In this document: positions 33,932 to 43,102 of the stretch, piece by piece | How the letters are laid out: every line of letters starts with the position of its first letter | Numbering within the stretch: the first letter of the stretch is position 1 | Assembly (NCBI RefSeq): GCF_019801605.1 | Contig: NZ_JAHVIT010000003.1 | Span: forward strand, 1-64,000 | Length of the DNA: 64,000 nt | Reading direction: 5' to 3' | Source of the DNA: Maritimibacter alkaliphilus | GTDB taxonomy: Bacteria > Pseudomonadota > Alphaproteobacteria > Rhodobacterales > Rhodobacteraceae | Notes under the pieces: generated by a model | Seen by the model: only the letters and a program-made list of their open reading frames with translations | Databases searched by the model: none | Told to the model about the DNA's origin: nothing | Translations under genes and position numbers: made by a program

Positions 33932-34323
33932 GCCGAGACCTGCGCGATCCAGTCCGCGAGGTTGTAGTAGGTCGTCACCCGGGCGATCTTGCCATCCTTC
34001 AGGTCGAAGAAGGACCCGCCCGGCAGGTGGTAGGTCTGGCCCTTCGCCTCCGGCAGCCCGTCGTCGGTCACGAGGTAGGTGCCGTTCACGATGAACTCCG
34101 CCGCGCCACGGGTGGCGTCCGGGTTGACGAAGATCACCATGTCGGTCAGCTCTTCGCGGTAGCAGCGCTCCATGTGGGCGCAGAATTCGGCAAAGAGCGC
34201 CTTGCCCACGCGCACCTGCCCCTCGTTGACGTGATGCGCCACGTCCTCGGTCAGACAGGCCAGCATTCCCTCGGTATCGCCCGCGTTGAAGGCGGCGAAA
34301 TAGGCACGGATCGTGTCGTTCAT
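33928..34323 (-). CDS. NTF2-like/SnoaL-type polyketide-cyclase fold protein
   Basis: The 131-residue single-domain protein has the opening YFAAFNAGDTEGMLACLTEDVAHHVNEG and later EFIVNGTYLV and GGSFFDLKDGKIARVTTYYN, all typical of the NTF2-like cone fold. Members bind or isomerise small hydrophobic substrates, and many have no known activity. It precedes a GNAT gene with a 4-bp overlap, so the two products may act on the same compound. Confidence 0.85.
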   Translation of the reverse strand: MNDTIRAYFAAFNAGDTEGMLACLTEDVAHHVNEGQVRVGKALFAEFCAHMERCYREELTDMVIFVNPDATRGAAEFIVNGTYLVTDDGLPEAKGQTYHLPGGSFFDLKDGKIARVTTYYNLADWIAQVSA

Positions 34324-34399
34324 TCTGTCCTCTTTGTTGGCAGGAAATCTATGTCGGCAGGAAACCTGGCCGGGGCCAAGCCCGGCGATCAGCCGCGGA

Positions 34400-34858
34400 T
34401 CAGACCTTTCGGGCGGGGCCCCAGCGTTCGGTCAGGTGCCGCAGGATCTGGTCGCGGCTCTGGCGATAGGCGTTGAGCTTGGTCTCGCGGGTCTCGCCCA
34501 GGCCGGTCGGGTCCATGATCGGCCAGTAATCCACCGTCAGGTGAAAGAACCGCGTCAGCTCCAGCGCGCGGTGCTGGCTGGCGGGCGAGAGCGCCACGAT
34601 GTGGTCGAAGGAGGACAGGTCGTCCCCCAGTTGCTGCATCTCGTCGAAGGAACGCGAGCGGTGCCGCTCCAGCTCCACCCCGATCTCCTTGCAGACCGTG
34701 ATGGCGAAACCGTCGATTTCCAGGTCGTTGTGGACGCCCGCGGACTGGACGTAGACGCCGGGGCCGTAGAGCTTCTTCATGATGCCCTCCGCCATGGGCG
34801 AGCGCACGGCATTGTGGTCGCAGCAGAAGAGAACCGAATGCGGCAGCTTGTCGGGCAC
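34400..34858 (-). CDS. Low-molecular-weight phosphatase/arsenate reductase-like protein
   Basis: The 152-residue protein has the P-loop Cys13-DHNAV-Arg19-Ser20 (a CX5R motif) near the N-terminus and a late DYWPIMDPTG segment supplying the catalytic Asp. It belongs to the low-molecular-weight protein tyrosine phosphatase superfamily, some members of which are arsenate reductases. The resolving cysteines of thioredoxin-linked ArsC are not obvious, so phosphatase activity is preferred. It starts 3 bp after the UPF0262 stop, within the murA-hisD block. Confidence 0.87.
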   Translation of the reverse strand: MPDKLPHSVLFCCDHNAVRSPMAEGIMKKLYGPGVYVQSAGVHNDLEIDGFAITVCKEIGVELERHRSRSFDEMQQLGDDLSSFDHIVALSPASQHRALELTRFFHLTVDYWPIMDPTGLGETRETKLNAYRQSRDQILRHLTERWGPARKV

Positions 34859-34861
34859 CCG

Positions 34862-35341
34862 TCAGCCCCCGAAGTGCAGGACGCAGATCAGGGTGAAGAG
34901 ACGGCGCGCCGTGTCGTTGTCGACCTCGGCCTTGCCCTCCAGGCGCTCGATCAGGACCCGGGCACCTTCGTTGTGAATGCCGCGCCGGGCCATGTCGATG
35001 GTCTCGATCTGCGCGGGCGGCAGGTTCTTCACGGCGTCGAAGTAGCTTTTGCAGATGGCAAAGTAGTCCTTCACCACCTGCCGGAACGGACCCAGCGACA
35101 GCAGGAACTGCGCCGCGGGCTGTTCATCCTCGGTCTTGATGTCGAAGACCAGCCTGCGTTCGCGGATCGACAGGCCGACGTGGTAGGGCCCGGCGGGCAC
35201 CTCGCGTTCGTCCCGTTTCGGCAGGGTGAAGCTGTTCTCCTCCAGGAGGTCGAACATCGCCACCTTGCGCTCCTGCTCGATCTCCGGGGTCGGAGGCGGC
35301 AGGTTGCTGTCATCCAGCTCGATCAGGCTGATCCGGGACAT
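34862..35341 (-). CDS. UPF0262 family protein
   Basis: The 159-residue protein is recognised by MSRISLIELDDSNLPPPTPEIEQERKVA-type sequence at the start and by RRLVFDIKTEDEQPAAQFLLSLGPFRQVVKDY in the middle, which are diagnostic of this alphaproteobacterial family. No catalytic motif, leader or membrane segment is seen. It is tightly packed, 3 bp after hisD and 3 bp before the low-molecular-weight phosphatase gene. A functional link to the phosphatase is plausible but untested. Confidence 0.92.
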   Translation of the reverse strand: MSRISLIELDDSNLPPPTPEIEQERKVAMFDLLEENSFTLPKRDEREVPAGPYHVGLSIRERRLVFDIKTEDEQPAAQFLLSLGPFRQVVKDYFAICKSYFDAVKNLPPAQIETIDMARRGIHNEGARVLIERLEGKAEVDNDTARRLFTLICVLHFGG

Positions 35342-35344
35342 CGC

Positions 35345-36649
35345 TCATTCCTCATTCAGATGGTCCAGACGGGCACGCACCGACAGGCCGTGAGCCTCCA
35401 GGCTCTCCGACTGTGCCAGCGTTTCGGCAGCGGGGCCAATGGCTTTCAGCGCCGCCGGGGTCATTTCTGCCAGAGTGGTGCGTTTGAGGAAGTCCAGAAC
35501 CGACAGACCGGAGGAAAAACGCGCCGAGCGTGCCGTGGGCAACACGTGGTTCGGCCCGCCGACGTAGTCGCCGATCGCCTCGGGCGTCCAGCCGCCAAGG
35601 AAGATGGCACCGGCGTGGATGGTCTTTTCCGCCAGCCCGCGCGGATCGGCGACGCAGAGTTCGAGGTGTTCGGGCGCCACGCGGTTCGACAGCTCTGCCG
35701 CCTCGTCTAGGTCACGCACCACGATCACCGCGCCGTAGTCGGCCCAGCTGGCGCCCGCGATCTCGCGCCGCTCCAGCGTCTTGAGGCGGTTGTCCACCGC
35801 CTCGGCCACCTTGCGGCCAAAGGCTGCATCGTCGGTGATCAGGATGGATTGCGCCACGGGGTCGTGTTCCGCCTGGCTCAGCAGGTCCAGCGCCAGCCAG
35901 TCGGGGGTGTTGTCCGCATCGGCGATGACGAGGATCTCGGAGGGGCCCGCGATCATGTCGATGCCCACCTTGCCGAAGACGCGGCGCTTGGCGGCGGCGA
36001 CGAAGGCGTTGCCGGGGCCGGTGATCTTGTCCACCGGCGCGATCGTGTCGGTGCCATAGGCCAGTGCGGCGACGGCCTGCGCCCCGCCCACGCGATAGAC
36101 CTCGTCGGCCCCCGCGATGCGCGCGGCCAGCAGGACCAACGGGTTCACCACGCCGCCGGGCGTGGGCACGCACATGGCCAGACGCTCGACACCCGCCACC
36201 TTGGCGGGGATCGCGTTCATCAGCACGGAGGAGGGATAGGAGGCCAGACCGCCCGGCACGTAGATGCCCGCCGCCGACACCGGCGTCCAGCGCCAGCCCA
36301 GCGTCGCCCCGTCCGGATCGGTCCAGAGCGCGTCCTCGGGCATCTGGCGGACGTGGTAGGCGCGGATGCGCTGCGCCGCACGTTCCAGCGCCTCGCGTTC
36401 GCCAGCGGGCACCTTGGCGATCTCGGCGTCGATCTCCTCGGCGGAGAAGGCCATGGTCTCGGGGGTCAGCTCAAGCCGGTCGAACTTCGCCGTCAGCTCC
36501 AGCACCGCGGCATCGCCCCGGGCGCGCACGTCGGCGATGATCCCGGCCACCACATGATCGACATCCGGGCTGTCCTCGCGCTTGGCCGACAGCAGGGCGG
36601 CAAAGCGGGCTTCGAAATCCGGCTCGGTCGTGTCGAGAAACTGGGGCAT
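35345..36649 (-). CDS. hisD: Histidinol dehydrogenase
   Basis: The 434-residue enzyme performs the last two steps of histidine synthesis, oxidising L-histidinol to L-histidine with 2 NAD+. Features include YVPGGLASYPSSVLMNAIPAKVAGV near residue 125, DKITGPGNAFVAAAKR, the GPSEILV(I)ADA block and QAEHDPVAQSILIT, carrying zinc and catalytic Glu-His residues, and GHVLPT-like NHVLPTARSARF. A hairpin that displays the Shine-Dalgarno in its loop sits immediately before the ATG. The gene follows DUF2948 by 98 bp and precedes UPF0262 by 3 bp. Confidence 0.95.
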   Translation of the reverse strand: MPQFLDTTEPDFEARFAALLSAKREDSPDVDHVVAGIIADVRARGDAAVLELTAKFDRLELTPETMAFSAEEIDAEIAKVPAGEREALERAAQRIRAYHVRQMPEDALWTDPDGATLGWRWTPVSAAGIYVPGGLASYPSSVLMNAIPAKVAGVERLAMCVPTPGGVVNPLVLLAARIAGADEVYRVGGAQAVAALAYGTDTIAPVDKITGPGNAFVAAAKRRVFGKVGIDMIAGPSEILVIADADNTPDWLALDLLSQAEHDPVAQSILITDDAAFGRKVAEAVDNRLKTLERREIAGASWADYGAVIVVRDLDEAAELSNRVAPEHLELCVADPRGLAEKTIHAGAIFLGGWTPEAIGDYVGGPNHVLPTARSARFSSGLSVLDFLKRTTLAEMTPAALKAIGPAAETLAQSESLEAHGLSVRARLDHLNEE

Positions 36650-36670
36650 TGGGCAACTCCTTGGTTGCCC
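36650..36670 (-). promoter_or_regulatory. Hairpin presenting the hisD Shine-Dalgarno sequence
   Basis: The minus strand reads GGGCAAC-CAAGGA-GTTGCCC-A followed by the hisD ATG. A 7-bp perfect stem closes a 6-nt loop that contains most of the AAGGAG sequence, and the start codon is one base beyond the stem. Such an arrangement would make ribosome access depend on stem opening or on a factor binding the loop. Regulation is inferred; the structure is directly visible. Confidence 0.6.
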
Positions 36671-36747
36671 ATCCCATAATACCTGTGTCCGGCACCCTCA
36701 AGCGGCAGCGTTTCAAGGCCCGCCTGAGGCCCGCGCCCGCAGGCGCG

Positions 36748-37218
36748 TCACTCGTGGCTCGGCACCTTGCCCGAGGGCGCGCGGTAGGGCCGGGTCACGT
36801 CCTTCAGGCTGACATCCAGCGCCTCGACCGTCAGCCGCAGCGCGCCGTCGCCCGCGAAGGTCAGCAGCACCGCGCCGGAGGGCGGCTCCGCGTCGGCCTC
36901 GAAGCCGATGGAGAGCAGAGAGAGAACCATCTCGCGGTCCTTGGGGTCGATGCCCTGGCTCGCAACCTTCAGCACGTTCTCGATGACGAGGAGCGAGCGC
37001 ACCCGCTCGGGCCCGTGACGTTCCATCCCGCGATCTTCCCACCGGAAGCGGTTCACCAGCAGCGCCAGCCGCCGCTCCTTGGGCCGCCAGGACACGTCCT
37101 TGGCCTCAAGCACCGCGTCCTGCGTCAGGGCGGCGATGACCTTGAGGTCCTCGCCATCCTCCGCTCCGAGGTTCAGCGGGCGTTCGCGCCCATCTTCGAA
37201 ACGTGCGTCTTCGGTCAT
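36748..37218 (-). CDS. DUF2948 family protein
   Basis: The 156-residue protein is recognised by [22 protein letters not shown], then [19 protein letters not shown] and [19 protein letters not shown], as in the alphaproteobacterial DUF2948 family. There are no catalytic motifs or membrane segments. Its start overlaps the murA stop by 4 bp, so it is co-translated with MurA. The conserved murA-DUF2948-hisD order hints at an envelope or housekeeping role that is not established. Confidence 0.92.
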   Translation of the reverse strand: MTEDARFEDGRERPLNLGAEDGEDLKVIAALTQDAVLEAKDVSWRPKERRLALLVNRFRWEDRGMERHGPERVRSLLVIENVLKVASQGIDPKDREMVLSLLSIGFEADAEPPSGAVLLTFAGDGALRLTVEALDVSLKDVTRPYRAPSGKVPSHE

Positions 37219-38483
37219 GAGCCCTGGATCCTTTCGATCTTTGCGCCGACCGCCGAGAGCTTCTCCTCGACCCGCTCATAGCCGCGGTCGAGGTGGTAGA
37301 CGCGGTTCACCTGCGTTTCCCCCTCTGCTGCCAGACCGGCCAGAATCAGCGAGACCGAGGCCCGCAGGTCGGTCGCCATCACCGGCGCGCCCTTCAGCCG
37401 CTCGACGCCGGTCACCTTGGCGGTGCCGCCGTGCACGTCGATCTTGGCCCCCATGCGCATCAGCTCCGGTGCGTGCATGAAGCGGTTCTCGAAGATCTTC
37501 TCCTCCAGCACCGACGTGCCTTCGGCGGTGCAGAGCAGCGCCATCATCTGCGCCTGAAGGTCGGTCGGGAAGCCCGGGAACGGTTCGGTCATCACGTCCA
37601 CGGCGCGGATACGGCCGTTCTTGCAAGCGACGACCAGACCGGTCGGCGTCTCCGTGACCGAGATACCGGCCGCATCCAGCTTCTCGCAGAAGGCGCCGAC
37701 GAGGTCGATGCGCCCGCCCAGCAACTCCACCTCGCCACCCGCGATGGCGGGGGCCAGCATGTAGGTGCCCAGTTCGATCCGGTCGGTGACGACCGGGTGG
37801 GTCGCGCCATGCAGGCGCTCGACACCCTGAATGGTGAGGGTCGAGGTCCCCTCCCCCTCGATCTGGGCGCCCATCTTGCGCAGGCAGTGGGCCAGATCGA
37901 CGATCTCGGGCTCGCGGGCCGCGTTCTTGAGCACCGTGGTGCCCTTGGCCAGCGTCGCGGCCATCAGCGCGTTTTCCGTCGCTCCGACCGAGACGATGGG
38001 GAATTCATAGGTGCCGCCCTTCAGCCCGCCGGGGGCCTTGGCAAAGACATAGCCCTCGCGCAGGTCCAGCTCCGCGCCCATGGCCTCCAGCGCCTTGAGG
38101 TGCAGGTCCACGGGCCGCGCGCCGATGGCACAGCCGCCGGGCAGCGAGACGATCGCCTCGCCATAGCGCGCCAGCAGCGGCCCCAGCACGAGGATCGAGG
38201 CGCGCATCTTGCGCACGATGTCGTATTCCGCCTTGTGGCTGGTCAGGTCGTGGCTCGACAGGGCCAGCACCTTGCCGTCCTGCAACGCCGAGACTTCCGC
38301 CCCCAGCGACTGCAGCAGCAGGGTCATCGTCTTGATGTCCGACAGCCGCGGCGCGTTGGTCAGCGTCAGCGGTTCATCGCTGAGCAGCGTCGCCGGCATC
38401 AGGGTCAGGCAGGCGTTCTTGGCCCCCGCAATGGGAATCTGCCCGTTCAGTGCACCGTTGCCGGTGACGAGAATCGAATCCAT
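37215..38483 (-). CDS. murA: UDP-N-acetylglucosamine 1-carboxyvinyltransferase
   Basis: The 422-residue enzyme catalyses the first committed step of peptidoglycan synthesis, transferring enolpyruvate from PEP to UDP-GlcNAc. Evidence includes the N-terminal [22 protein letters not shown] with the catalytic Lys-Asn, and [20 protein letters not shown] with the active-site Cys that fosfomycin alkylates. [13 protein letters not shown] also matches. It is cytoplasmic. The gene lies 6 bp after a small basic protein gene and overlaps DUF2948 by 4 bp. Confidence 0.96.
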   Translation of the reverse strand: MDSILVTGNGALNGQIPIAGAKNACLTLMPATLLSDEPLTLTNAPRLSDIKTMTLLLQSLGAEVSALQDGKVLALSSHDLTSHKAEYDIVRKMRASILVLGPLLARYGEAIVSLPGGCAIGARPVDLHLKALEAMGAELDLREGYVFAKAPGGLKGGTYEFPIVSVGATENALMAATLAKGTTVLKNAAREPEIVDLAHCLRKMGAQIEGEGTSTLTIQGVERLHGATHPVVTDRIELGTYMLAPAIAGGEVELLGGRIDLVGAFCEKLDAAGISVTETPTGLVVACKNGRIRAVDVMTEPFPGFPTDLQAQMMALLCTAEGTSVLEEKIFENRFMHAPELMRMGAKIDVHGGTAKVTGVERLKGAPVMATDLRASVSLILAGLAAEGETQVNRVYHLDRGYERVEEKLSAVGAKIERIQGS

Positions 38484-38489
38484 CCGCTC

Positions 38490-38675
38490 TCAGTCCTCTT
38501 CGCGTGTGCCGGTGTCGCCGGCTTGTTCTGTCCGTTTCTCTTCGCCAGTGGCGTCAGCGGCTTGCCGGGCACGGGCCTGCGCCTTGCGGCGGCCCATGTT
38601 GGCTTTCAGCGCGGCTTTCAGCCTGTCCTGACGGTCCTGGCCCTTCAGCCGAGAGGTACGGGATTTGTCGGTCAT
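38490..38675 (-). CDS. Small basic protein preceding murA
   Basis: The 61-residue product (MTDKSRTSRLKGQDRQDRLK onwards) is rich in Lys, Arg, Ala and Gln, probably mostly helical, with an acidic tail. It contains the pattern RLKAALKANMGRRKAQARAR, which I recall from short proteins encoded before murA in related genomes. There is no leader or membrane segment. It ends 6 bp before murA and may be co-transcribed with it. Function is unknown, and nucleic-acid binding is only suggested by charge. Confidence 0.7.
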   Translation of the reverse strand: MTDKSRTSRLKGQDRQDRLKAALKANMGRRKAQARARQAADATGEEKRTEQAGDTGTREED

Positions 38676-38916
38676 GCCCCTTCTCTACTTCAGACGCAAA
38701 AAAGGGTCCAGATTGCGCTTGCGCCCCGCGTCGAATGCGTCTAATCAGCCGCCCACAGCCTGACGGGCAAGCCCGCAGCTGACCGCACCGCCCGGCGATG
38801 GGCCCCTCGGATCGCGACACAAGCGCCGACGCGAGGGAAGGCGGGAAACGACAGAAAGGGTCTTGCCAGTGCCCGGTTCGGACGGTACTCACCGCCGCCA
38901 GAAACTGGAACATAGT

Positions 38917-38991
<75 letters not shown>

Positions 38992-39094
38992 TTCCACTCC
39001 CCCCGATGAAAGATCATCTAGCCGGCAACGCGGCGAGCGCATGCGGTTTCCGTGGCGTGCCTGCCTTCCGGTCTGCGGATGCCAGCCGCGCCCC

Positions 39095-39472
39095 TCAGTC
39101 GCAGCTGCGCAGGACGGCACCGCCCAGGCGATGCGCGGCGCGGGCGTCGACCTCGGCCAGGCTGTGAACGACGAAGAGGCGCGGACGGCTTTCGCAAATC
39201 CGGACGGCCCTGACATTCGCCTTGCGAAACGCGGCCTGCAGCGCCCTGACGGCCTTGCACGGCTGATCGAACTGGCCCAGGTCATCGACCGGCCTGCCCG
39301 ACGGGTCGATCAGTTCGACCGAGACAGTTCCACGCTCCAGTGCGCAGAACTCCAGGATCTGCCCTACGGGAATGACATCCAGCTCATCCGGAAGGCTTGG
39401 CGCTCGCAGGCACCGGACCAGCACAAAGGCTGCAACTGCGGCTACCCCCGCCGCGCATATGAAATACAGCAT
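39095..39472 (-). CDS. Hypothetical membrane-anchored protein
   Basis: The 125-residue frame has one N-terminal hydrophobic helix (LYFICAAGVAAVAAFVLVRC) followed by a soluble domain with mixed alpha/beta appearance. It contains several cysteines, including FCALERG, QPCKAV, RICESR and the C-terminal LRSCD. No family was recognised. The Shine-Dalgarno is weak (GAG nine bases upstream). Codon composition is compatible with a real gene, but chance cannot be excluded in this otherwise empty stretch next to tRNA-Thr. Confidence 0.5.
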   Translation of the reverse strand: MLYFICAAGVAAVAAFVLVRCLRAPSLPDELDVIPVGQILEFCALERGTVSVELIDPSGRPVDDLGQFDQPCKAVRALQAAFRKANVRAVRICESRPRLFVVHSLAEVDARAAHRLGGAVLRSCD

Positions 39473-39746
39473 TCAAAACGTCTCAACCAAAACGGCCCTT
39501 GCTTCATATCCCCTGAAGCACCGGCCCGGCCCCCACACTTTGACGCCCCCCGCATTTCCCTTGGCAAAATGACTAGGGCCGAGGTGCGACGTCCAGCAAG
39601 TCTACCGCAAAGAGGCGTTCCTATCCTAAAGAATAGCGCCTCGCGGGTGAATTTTATGTGACGCGGGCCGCCCGGCCTGCACCTACACACGCCGTTCCGG
39701 TCCGGCCGCGCGGCCCCGCTTCCGGGACCGCGGGCCAATCTCGGCC

Positions 39747-40892
39747 TCAGACCATGCGCAGGATGGTCAGCGCCATGGCCTGTGCGCGGGGCACCATGGT
39801 GCCGATGTCGAGGAACTCCTCGGGCGAATGGCCCTTGCCGCCGCGCGGGCCCGTGGCGCAGAGCGTCGGCGTCCCGGTGTAGGAGGCAATGCCGCTGTCC
39901 GCGCAGGAGCGGGTGAATTCCGCCTGCGTGGTCTGGCCAAGGTCATGGGCCGATTTTAGGTAGGCCGCGGTCAGGTCGGCGCTGCCGTCGGTCTGGAGCA
40001 TGGGCAGGAAGGCCCCGAGCCGCTCGAAGGTGGCGCTGACGCCGTCCTCGCGGCAGGTCAGTGCGATCTCCTTGATGGCGGCCTCCGCCTTCTCGTATTC
40101 CTCCTTGGTGGCATAGCGCAGGTCGATCTGGCACTCCGCGTAGGGCGCGATGGTGTTGACCGACTGCCCGCCCGAGACGAGGCCCACGTTCACGTTGATG
40201 TCCCAGCTGTCCTGCTCCGGCAGCGCGTGCCAGGCCAGCGTCTTGCGGGCCAGTTCGTCGATGGCGCTGCGGCCATCCTTGGGATTCTGGCCCGCATGGG
40301 CCGCGCGACCGGTGATCGTGACCTTGTAGAAGGCCCCGCCGCGGCGGCCATTCACCACGTTCCCGCTGACCCGGCCGGGTTCCGAGTTGAAGACCGCGCG
40401 CGCATCCGCGGCCGCGGCCTCGATCACCGGGGCCGAGGCGGGCGAGCCGATTTCCTCGTCCGGGGTGAAGAGCGCGTGCAGCGGCACCGGGCTTTCGCCG
40501 GTGGCGGCAAAGGCGGCCATGACGAAAGCGTTCATCACGAGGCCTGCCTTCATGTCGGCGCAGCCGGGGCCCGAGGCGATGCCGTCCTCGACCGTGAAGG
40601 GCCGTTTCGCGGCTTCGCCGGTGGGGAAGACTGTGTCCATGTGGCCCATCATCAGCACCGGGCGATTACCGGTGCCGGAGGCGAGACGGGCGTGCAGCGC
40701 GTCGCCGCCCGGGCCGAGGGTCGTGGTGGAGGTGGTCAGCCCCTTCTCGGTCAGGAAGGCCTCGATCTGGTCCTTGACCCGGTTCACGCCCTCGCGGTCA
40801 TGGGAATTGCTGTCCGTGTTCACGAGCGCCTCGAGCAGCGCATGCATGTCGGCCTCGTGCGCGGCCAGCCAGTCGAGCGTCTTCTGGGTCAT
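39747..40892 (-). CDS. M20-family metallopeptidase (carboxypeptidase G2-like)
   Basis: The start at 40892 (MTQKTLDWLAAHEAD) gives 381 residues; the longer frame to 41048 has no similarity upstream. Zinc-site motifs are in order: GHMDTVFP, GPGCADMKAGL with the bridging Asp, TPDEEIGSPAS with the catalytic Glu-Glu, and a late GKGHSPEEFLD. The dimerisation domain insertion (GRAAHAGQNPKDGRSA) is present. Family members cleave C-terminal glutamate or small amides and acyl amino acids. There is no signal peptide, so it is cytoplasmic. Substrate is unknown. Confidence 0.92.
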   Translation of the reverse strand: MTQKTLDWLAAHEADMHALLEALVNTDSNSHDREGVNRVKDQIEAFLTEKGLTTSTTTLGPGGDALHARLASGTGNRPVLMMGHMDTVFPTGEAAKRPFTVEDGIASGPGCADMKAGLVMNAFVMAAFAATGESPVPLHALFTPDEEIGSPASAPVIEAAAADARAVFNSEPGRVSGNVVNGRRGGAFYKVTITGRAAHAGQNPKDGRSAIDELARKTLAWHALPEQDSWDINVNVGLVSGGQSVNTIAPYAECQIDLRYATKEEYEKAEAAIKEIALTCREDGVSATFERLGAFLPMLQTDGSADLTAAYLKSAHDLGQTTQAEFTRSCADSGIASYTGTPTLCATGPRGGKGHSPEEFLDIGTMVPRAQAMALTILRMV

Positions 40893-41524
40893 CTGAGGGG
40901 TCTTTCCTGTTGCGAAACTGTCGGGCCGGAGACTGCACGGGTTATTGTCGGATGTACAATTGAAAGCGGCAGAGGCGCCGGCGGGCGCCCCGGGTTTTAG
41001 GGCAGTGCACAGGAAGTGGCAGCGCCTGTCGGGGAGCGCGACGGACATGGCATCGCGGGGCCCTTCGCCGATGGGCCATCAGGGCCAGCGTTACCCACGA
41101 TGTCAGGGCACCACCAAGCCACGGCGGCCCCTCAACACAACTGCCGCGAGCCCGCGACTGACATCTCTTCAACCCACCCCCCCACAGAGTGCCACCTGCG
41201 CGGGACAAGGCCGCAGGCCGCCGCGCATCGCAGGCAGGCCCCCACGCGGCGGCGATTTGGTGAGGCTGGGCGGTCGCTTGATGGAACACGATAAGTGCGG
41301 CTGAGATAAACTGCCCGCCAGAGAGGGCTGGTTCTCCCCCGCGCGCGCCGTCGATGCGCGGCTTTGCGTGGTGCGGCGAAGGATTTGGGGCGTTAAGCGC
41401 AGCGATGGCCTCGAGCCGTGCGGGAACGATCCATCAGAGAAAGGCGTCCCCCGCCCCCTCGCAGACTTTGAACCGGACAGGCCTGCCCCCTCACAGGCCA
41501 CAACACCGATTGCCCCGCCGCCCC
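40893..41524. other. Long gene-free interval between the M20 peptidase and proS
   Basis: About 630 bp without a credible gene on either strand. It holds the promoter of the leftward peptidase gene (the AT-richer stretch around 40940-40970) and a G+C-rich remainder. No RNase P, tmRNA, SRP RNA or 6S hallmark was recognised. Confidence 0.4.
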
Positions 41525-41553
41525 AAAAGAAAACCGGCCCGCGAGGGGCCGGT
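41525..41553 (-). terminator. Rho-independent terminator of proS
   Basis: Read on the minus strand past the proS stop, ACCGGCCCC-TCGC-GGGCCGGT forms a strong stem (41533-41553). It is followed directly by TTTCTTTTGG. A similar G+C box (GAGGGGCCGGTG) lies nearer the stop and may compete with it. Confidence 0.85.
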
Positions 41554-41593
41554 GTCTTTATCTTTGTGAGCCCCGAGGGGCCGGTGCGGGGCG

Positions 41594-42946
41594 TCAGACC
41601 CGGCCGATGCCGTGGGCGCGGTAGATCGCAGCCACTTTCTCGACCGCCTGTTCGGGCGGCAGTTCCTCGCTCTCGCCGGTACGGCGGCAGGTCAGCTCGA
41701 CCACGCCGTTCTTCAGGCCGCGCGGGCCCACGGTGATGCGCCACGGCAGGCCGATCAGGTCCATCGAGGCGAACTTGCCACCAGCCCGCTCGGTCGTGTC
41801 GTCGTAGAGCACCTCCAGCCCCAGTGCGCCGAAGCTGTCGTAGAGCGCGTCACAGGCTGCATCCGCCTCGGCGTCGCCCTGCTTGAGGTTCACGATACCC
41901 ACGTGGAAGGGCGTGACGCCCTCGGGCCAGATGATGCCCTTCTCGTCGTGGCTCGCCTCGATGATCGCGCCCAGCAGGCGGCTGACGCCGATCCCGTGGG
42001 AGCCCATGTGCACCGGCACCGGCTTGCCGTCGGGGCCCTGAACCGTGGCGCCCATCGGCTCAGAGTACTTGGTGCCGAAGTAGAAGATCTGCCCCACTTC
42101 GATGCCGCGGGCGGTGCGGCGGCGCTCTTCGGGGATCTGCTCGAAGGCGGCGGCGTCGTGGGTCTCGTCCGTGCGGGCATAGAGCGAGGTGAATTCCTCC
42201 ATCACCGCGCGGCATTCCTCGACGCTGTCGTAGTTGATCTCGCGGTCGCCGAGACGGATGTCGGTGACGGCGCTGTCGTAGAAGACCTCCGACTCGCCCG
42301 TTTCCGCCAGCACGAGGAATTCGTGGGTGTCATCGCCGCCAATCGGGCCCGAATCCGCGCGCATCGGGATCGCCTGAAGGCCCATCCGCTCATAGGTGCG
42401 CACGTAGGAGACGAGGTGCCGGTTGTAGGCGTGCAGCGCGTCTTCCTTGGTCAGGTCGAAGTTGTAGCCGTCCTTCATCAGGAACTCGCGGCCGCGCATC
42501 ACGCCGAAACGGGGGCGGACCTCGTCGCGGAACTTCCACTGGATGTGGTACAGCGTCAGCGGCAGGTTCTTGTAGCTGTTGACGTGGCTGCGGAAGATGT
42601 CGGTGATCATCTCCTCGTTGGTCGGGCCGAAGAGCATGTCGCGGTCATGCCGGTCGCGGATGCGCAGCATCTCGGGGCCGTAGGCGTCGTAACGGCCGGA
42701 TTCGCGCCAGAGGTCGGCCGACTGCAGCGTCGGCATCAGCATCGGGATATGGCCCGCGCGCTGCTGCTCCTCGTGGACGATCTTCTCGATGTTGCGCAGC
42801 ACCTTGAAGCCGAGCGGCAGCCAGGAATAGATGCCTGCGGCCTGTTGCTTGATCATCCCGGCCCGCAGCATCAGGCGGTGGCTGACGATCTGCGCCTCCG
42901 AGGGCGTCTCCTTGAGGACGGGCAGGAAATAACGGCTCAGACGCAT
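41594..42946 (-). CDS. proS: Prolyl-tRNA synthetase, short bacterial type
   Basis: The start at 42946 ([15 protein letters not shown]) gives 450 residues, the length of the alphaproteobacterial form that lacks the YbaK-like editing insertion. Class II motifs are visible: [17 protein letters not shown] (motif 1), [23 protein letters not shown] (motif 2) and [16 protein letters not shown] (motif 3). The C-terminal anticodon-binding domain follows, including [15 protein letters not shown]. An intrinsic terminator lies downstream. Absence of the editing domain means misacylated Ala-tRNAPro must be cleared in trans or tolerated. Confidence 0.96.
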   Translation of the reverse strand: MRLSRYFLPVLKETPSEAQIVSHRLMLRAGMIKQQAAGIYSWLPLGFKVLRNIEKIVHEEQQRAGHIPMLMPTLQSADLWRESGRYDAYGPEMLRIRDRHDRDMLFGPTNEEMITDIFRSHVNSYKNLPLTLYHIQWKFRDEVRPRFGVMRGREFLMKDGYNFDLTKEDALHAYNRHLVSYVRTYERMGLQAIPMRADSGPIGGDDTHEFLVLAETGESEVFYDSAVTDIRLGDREINYDSVEECRAVMEEFTSLYARTDETHDAAAFEQIPEERRRTARGIEVGQIFYFGTKYSEPMGATVQGPDGKPVPVHMGSHGIGVSRLLGAIIEASHDEKGIIWPEGVTPFHVGIVNLKQGDAEADAACDALYDSFGALGLEVLYDDTTERAGGKFASMDLIGLPWRITVGPRGLKNGVVELTCRRTGESEELPPEQAVEKVAAIYRAHGIGRV

Positions 42947-43102
42947 CTTGGACCCTTTGTGGCTTGGCGTGTTCACGTGGCTCCGCGTTGTGCGGCAAGT
43001 GAGACCGCTTGGCAAGGGAGGGGATCCCGTGCAAAACCGGGCTTTTAGGTTGAATCCGCCGCCCCCTGCCCCAAGATACCGGGGAAACAAGGAGAATCCG
43101 CC

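Noticed and set aside
40893-41524. Possible structured RNA gene in the long gap before proS
   Set aside because: No conserved hallmark of RNase P, tmRNA, 6S or SRP RNA could be matched, and the only stem is the proS terminator.
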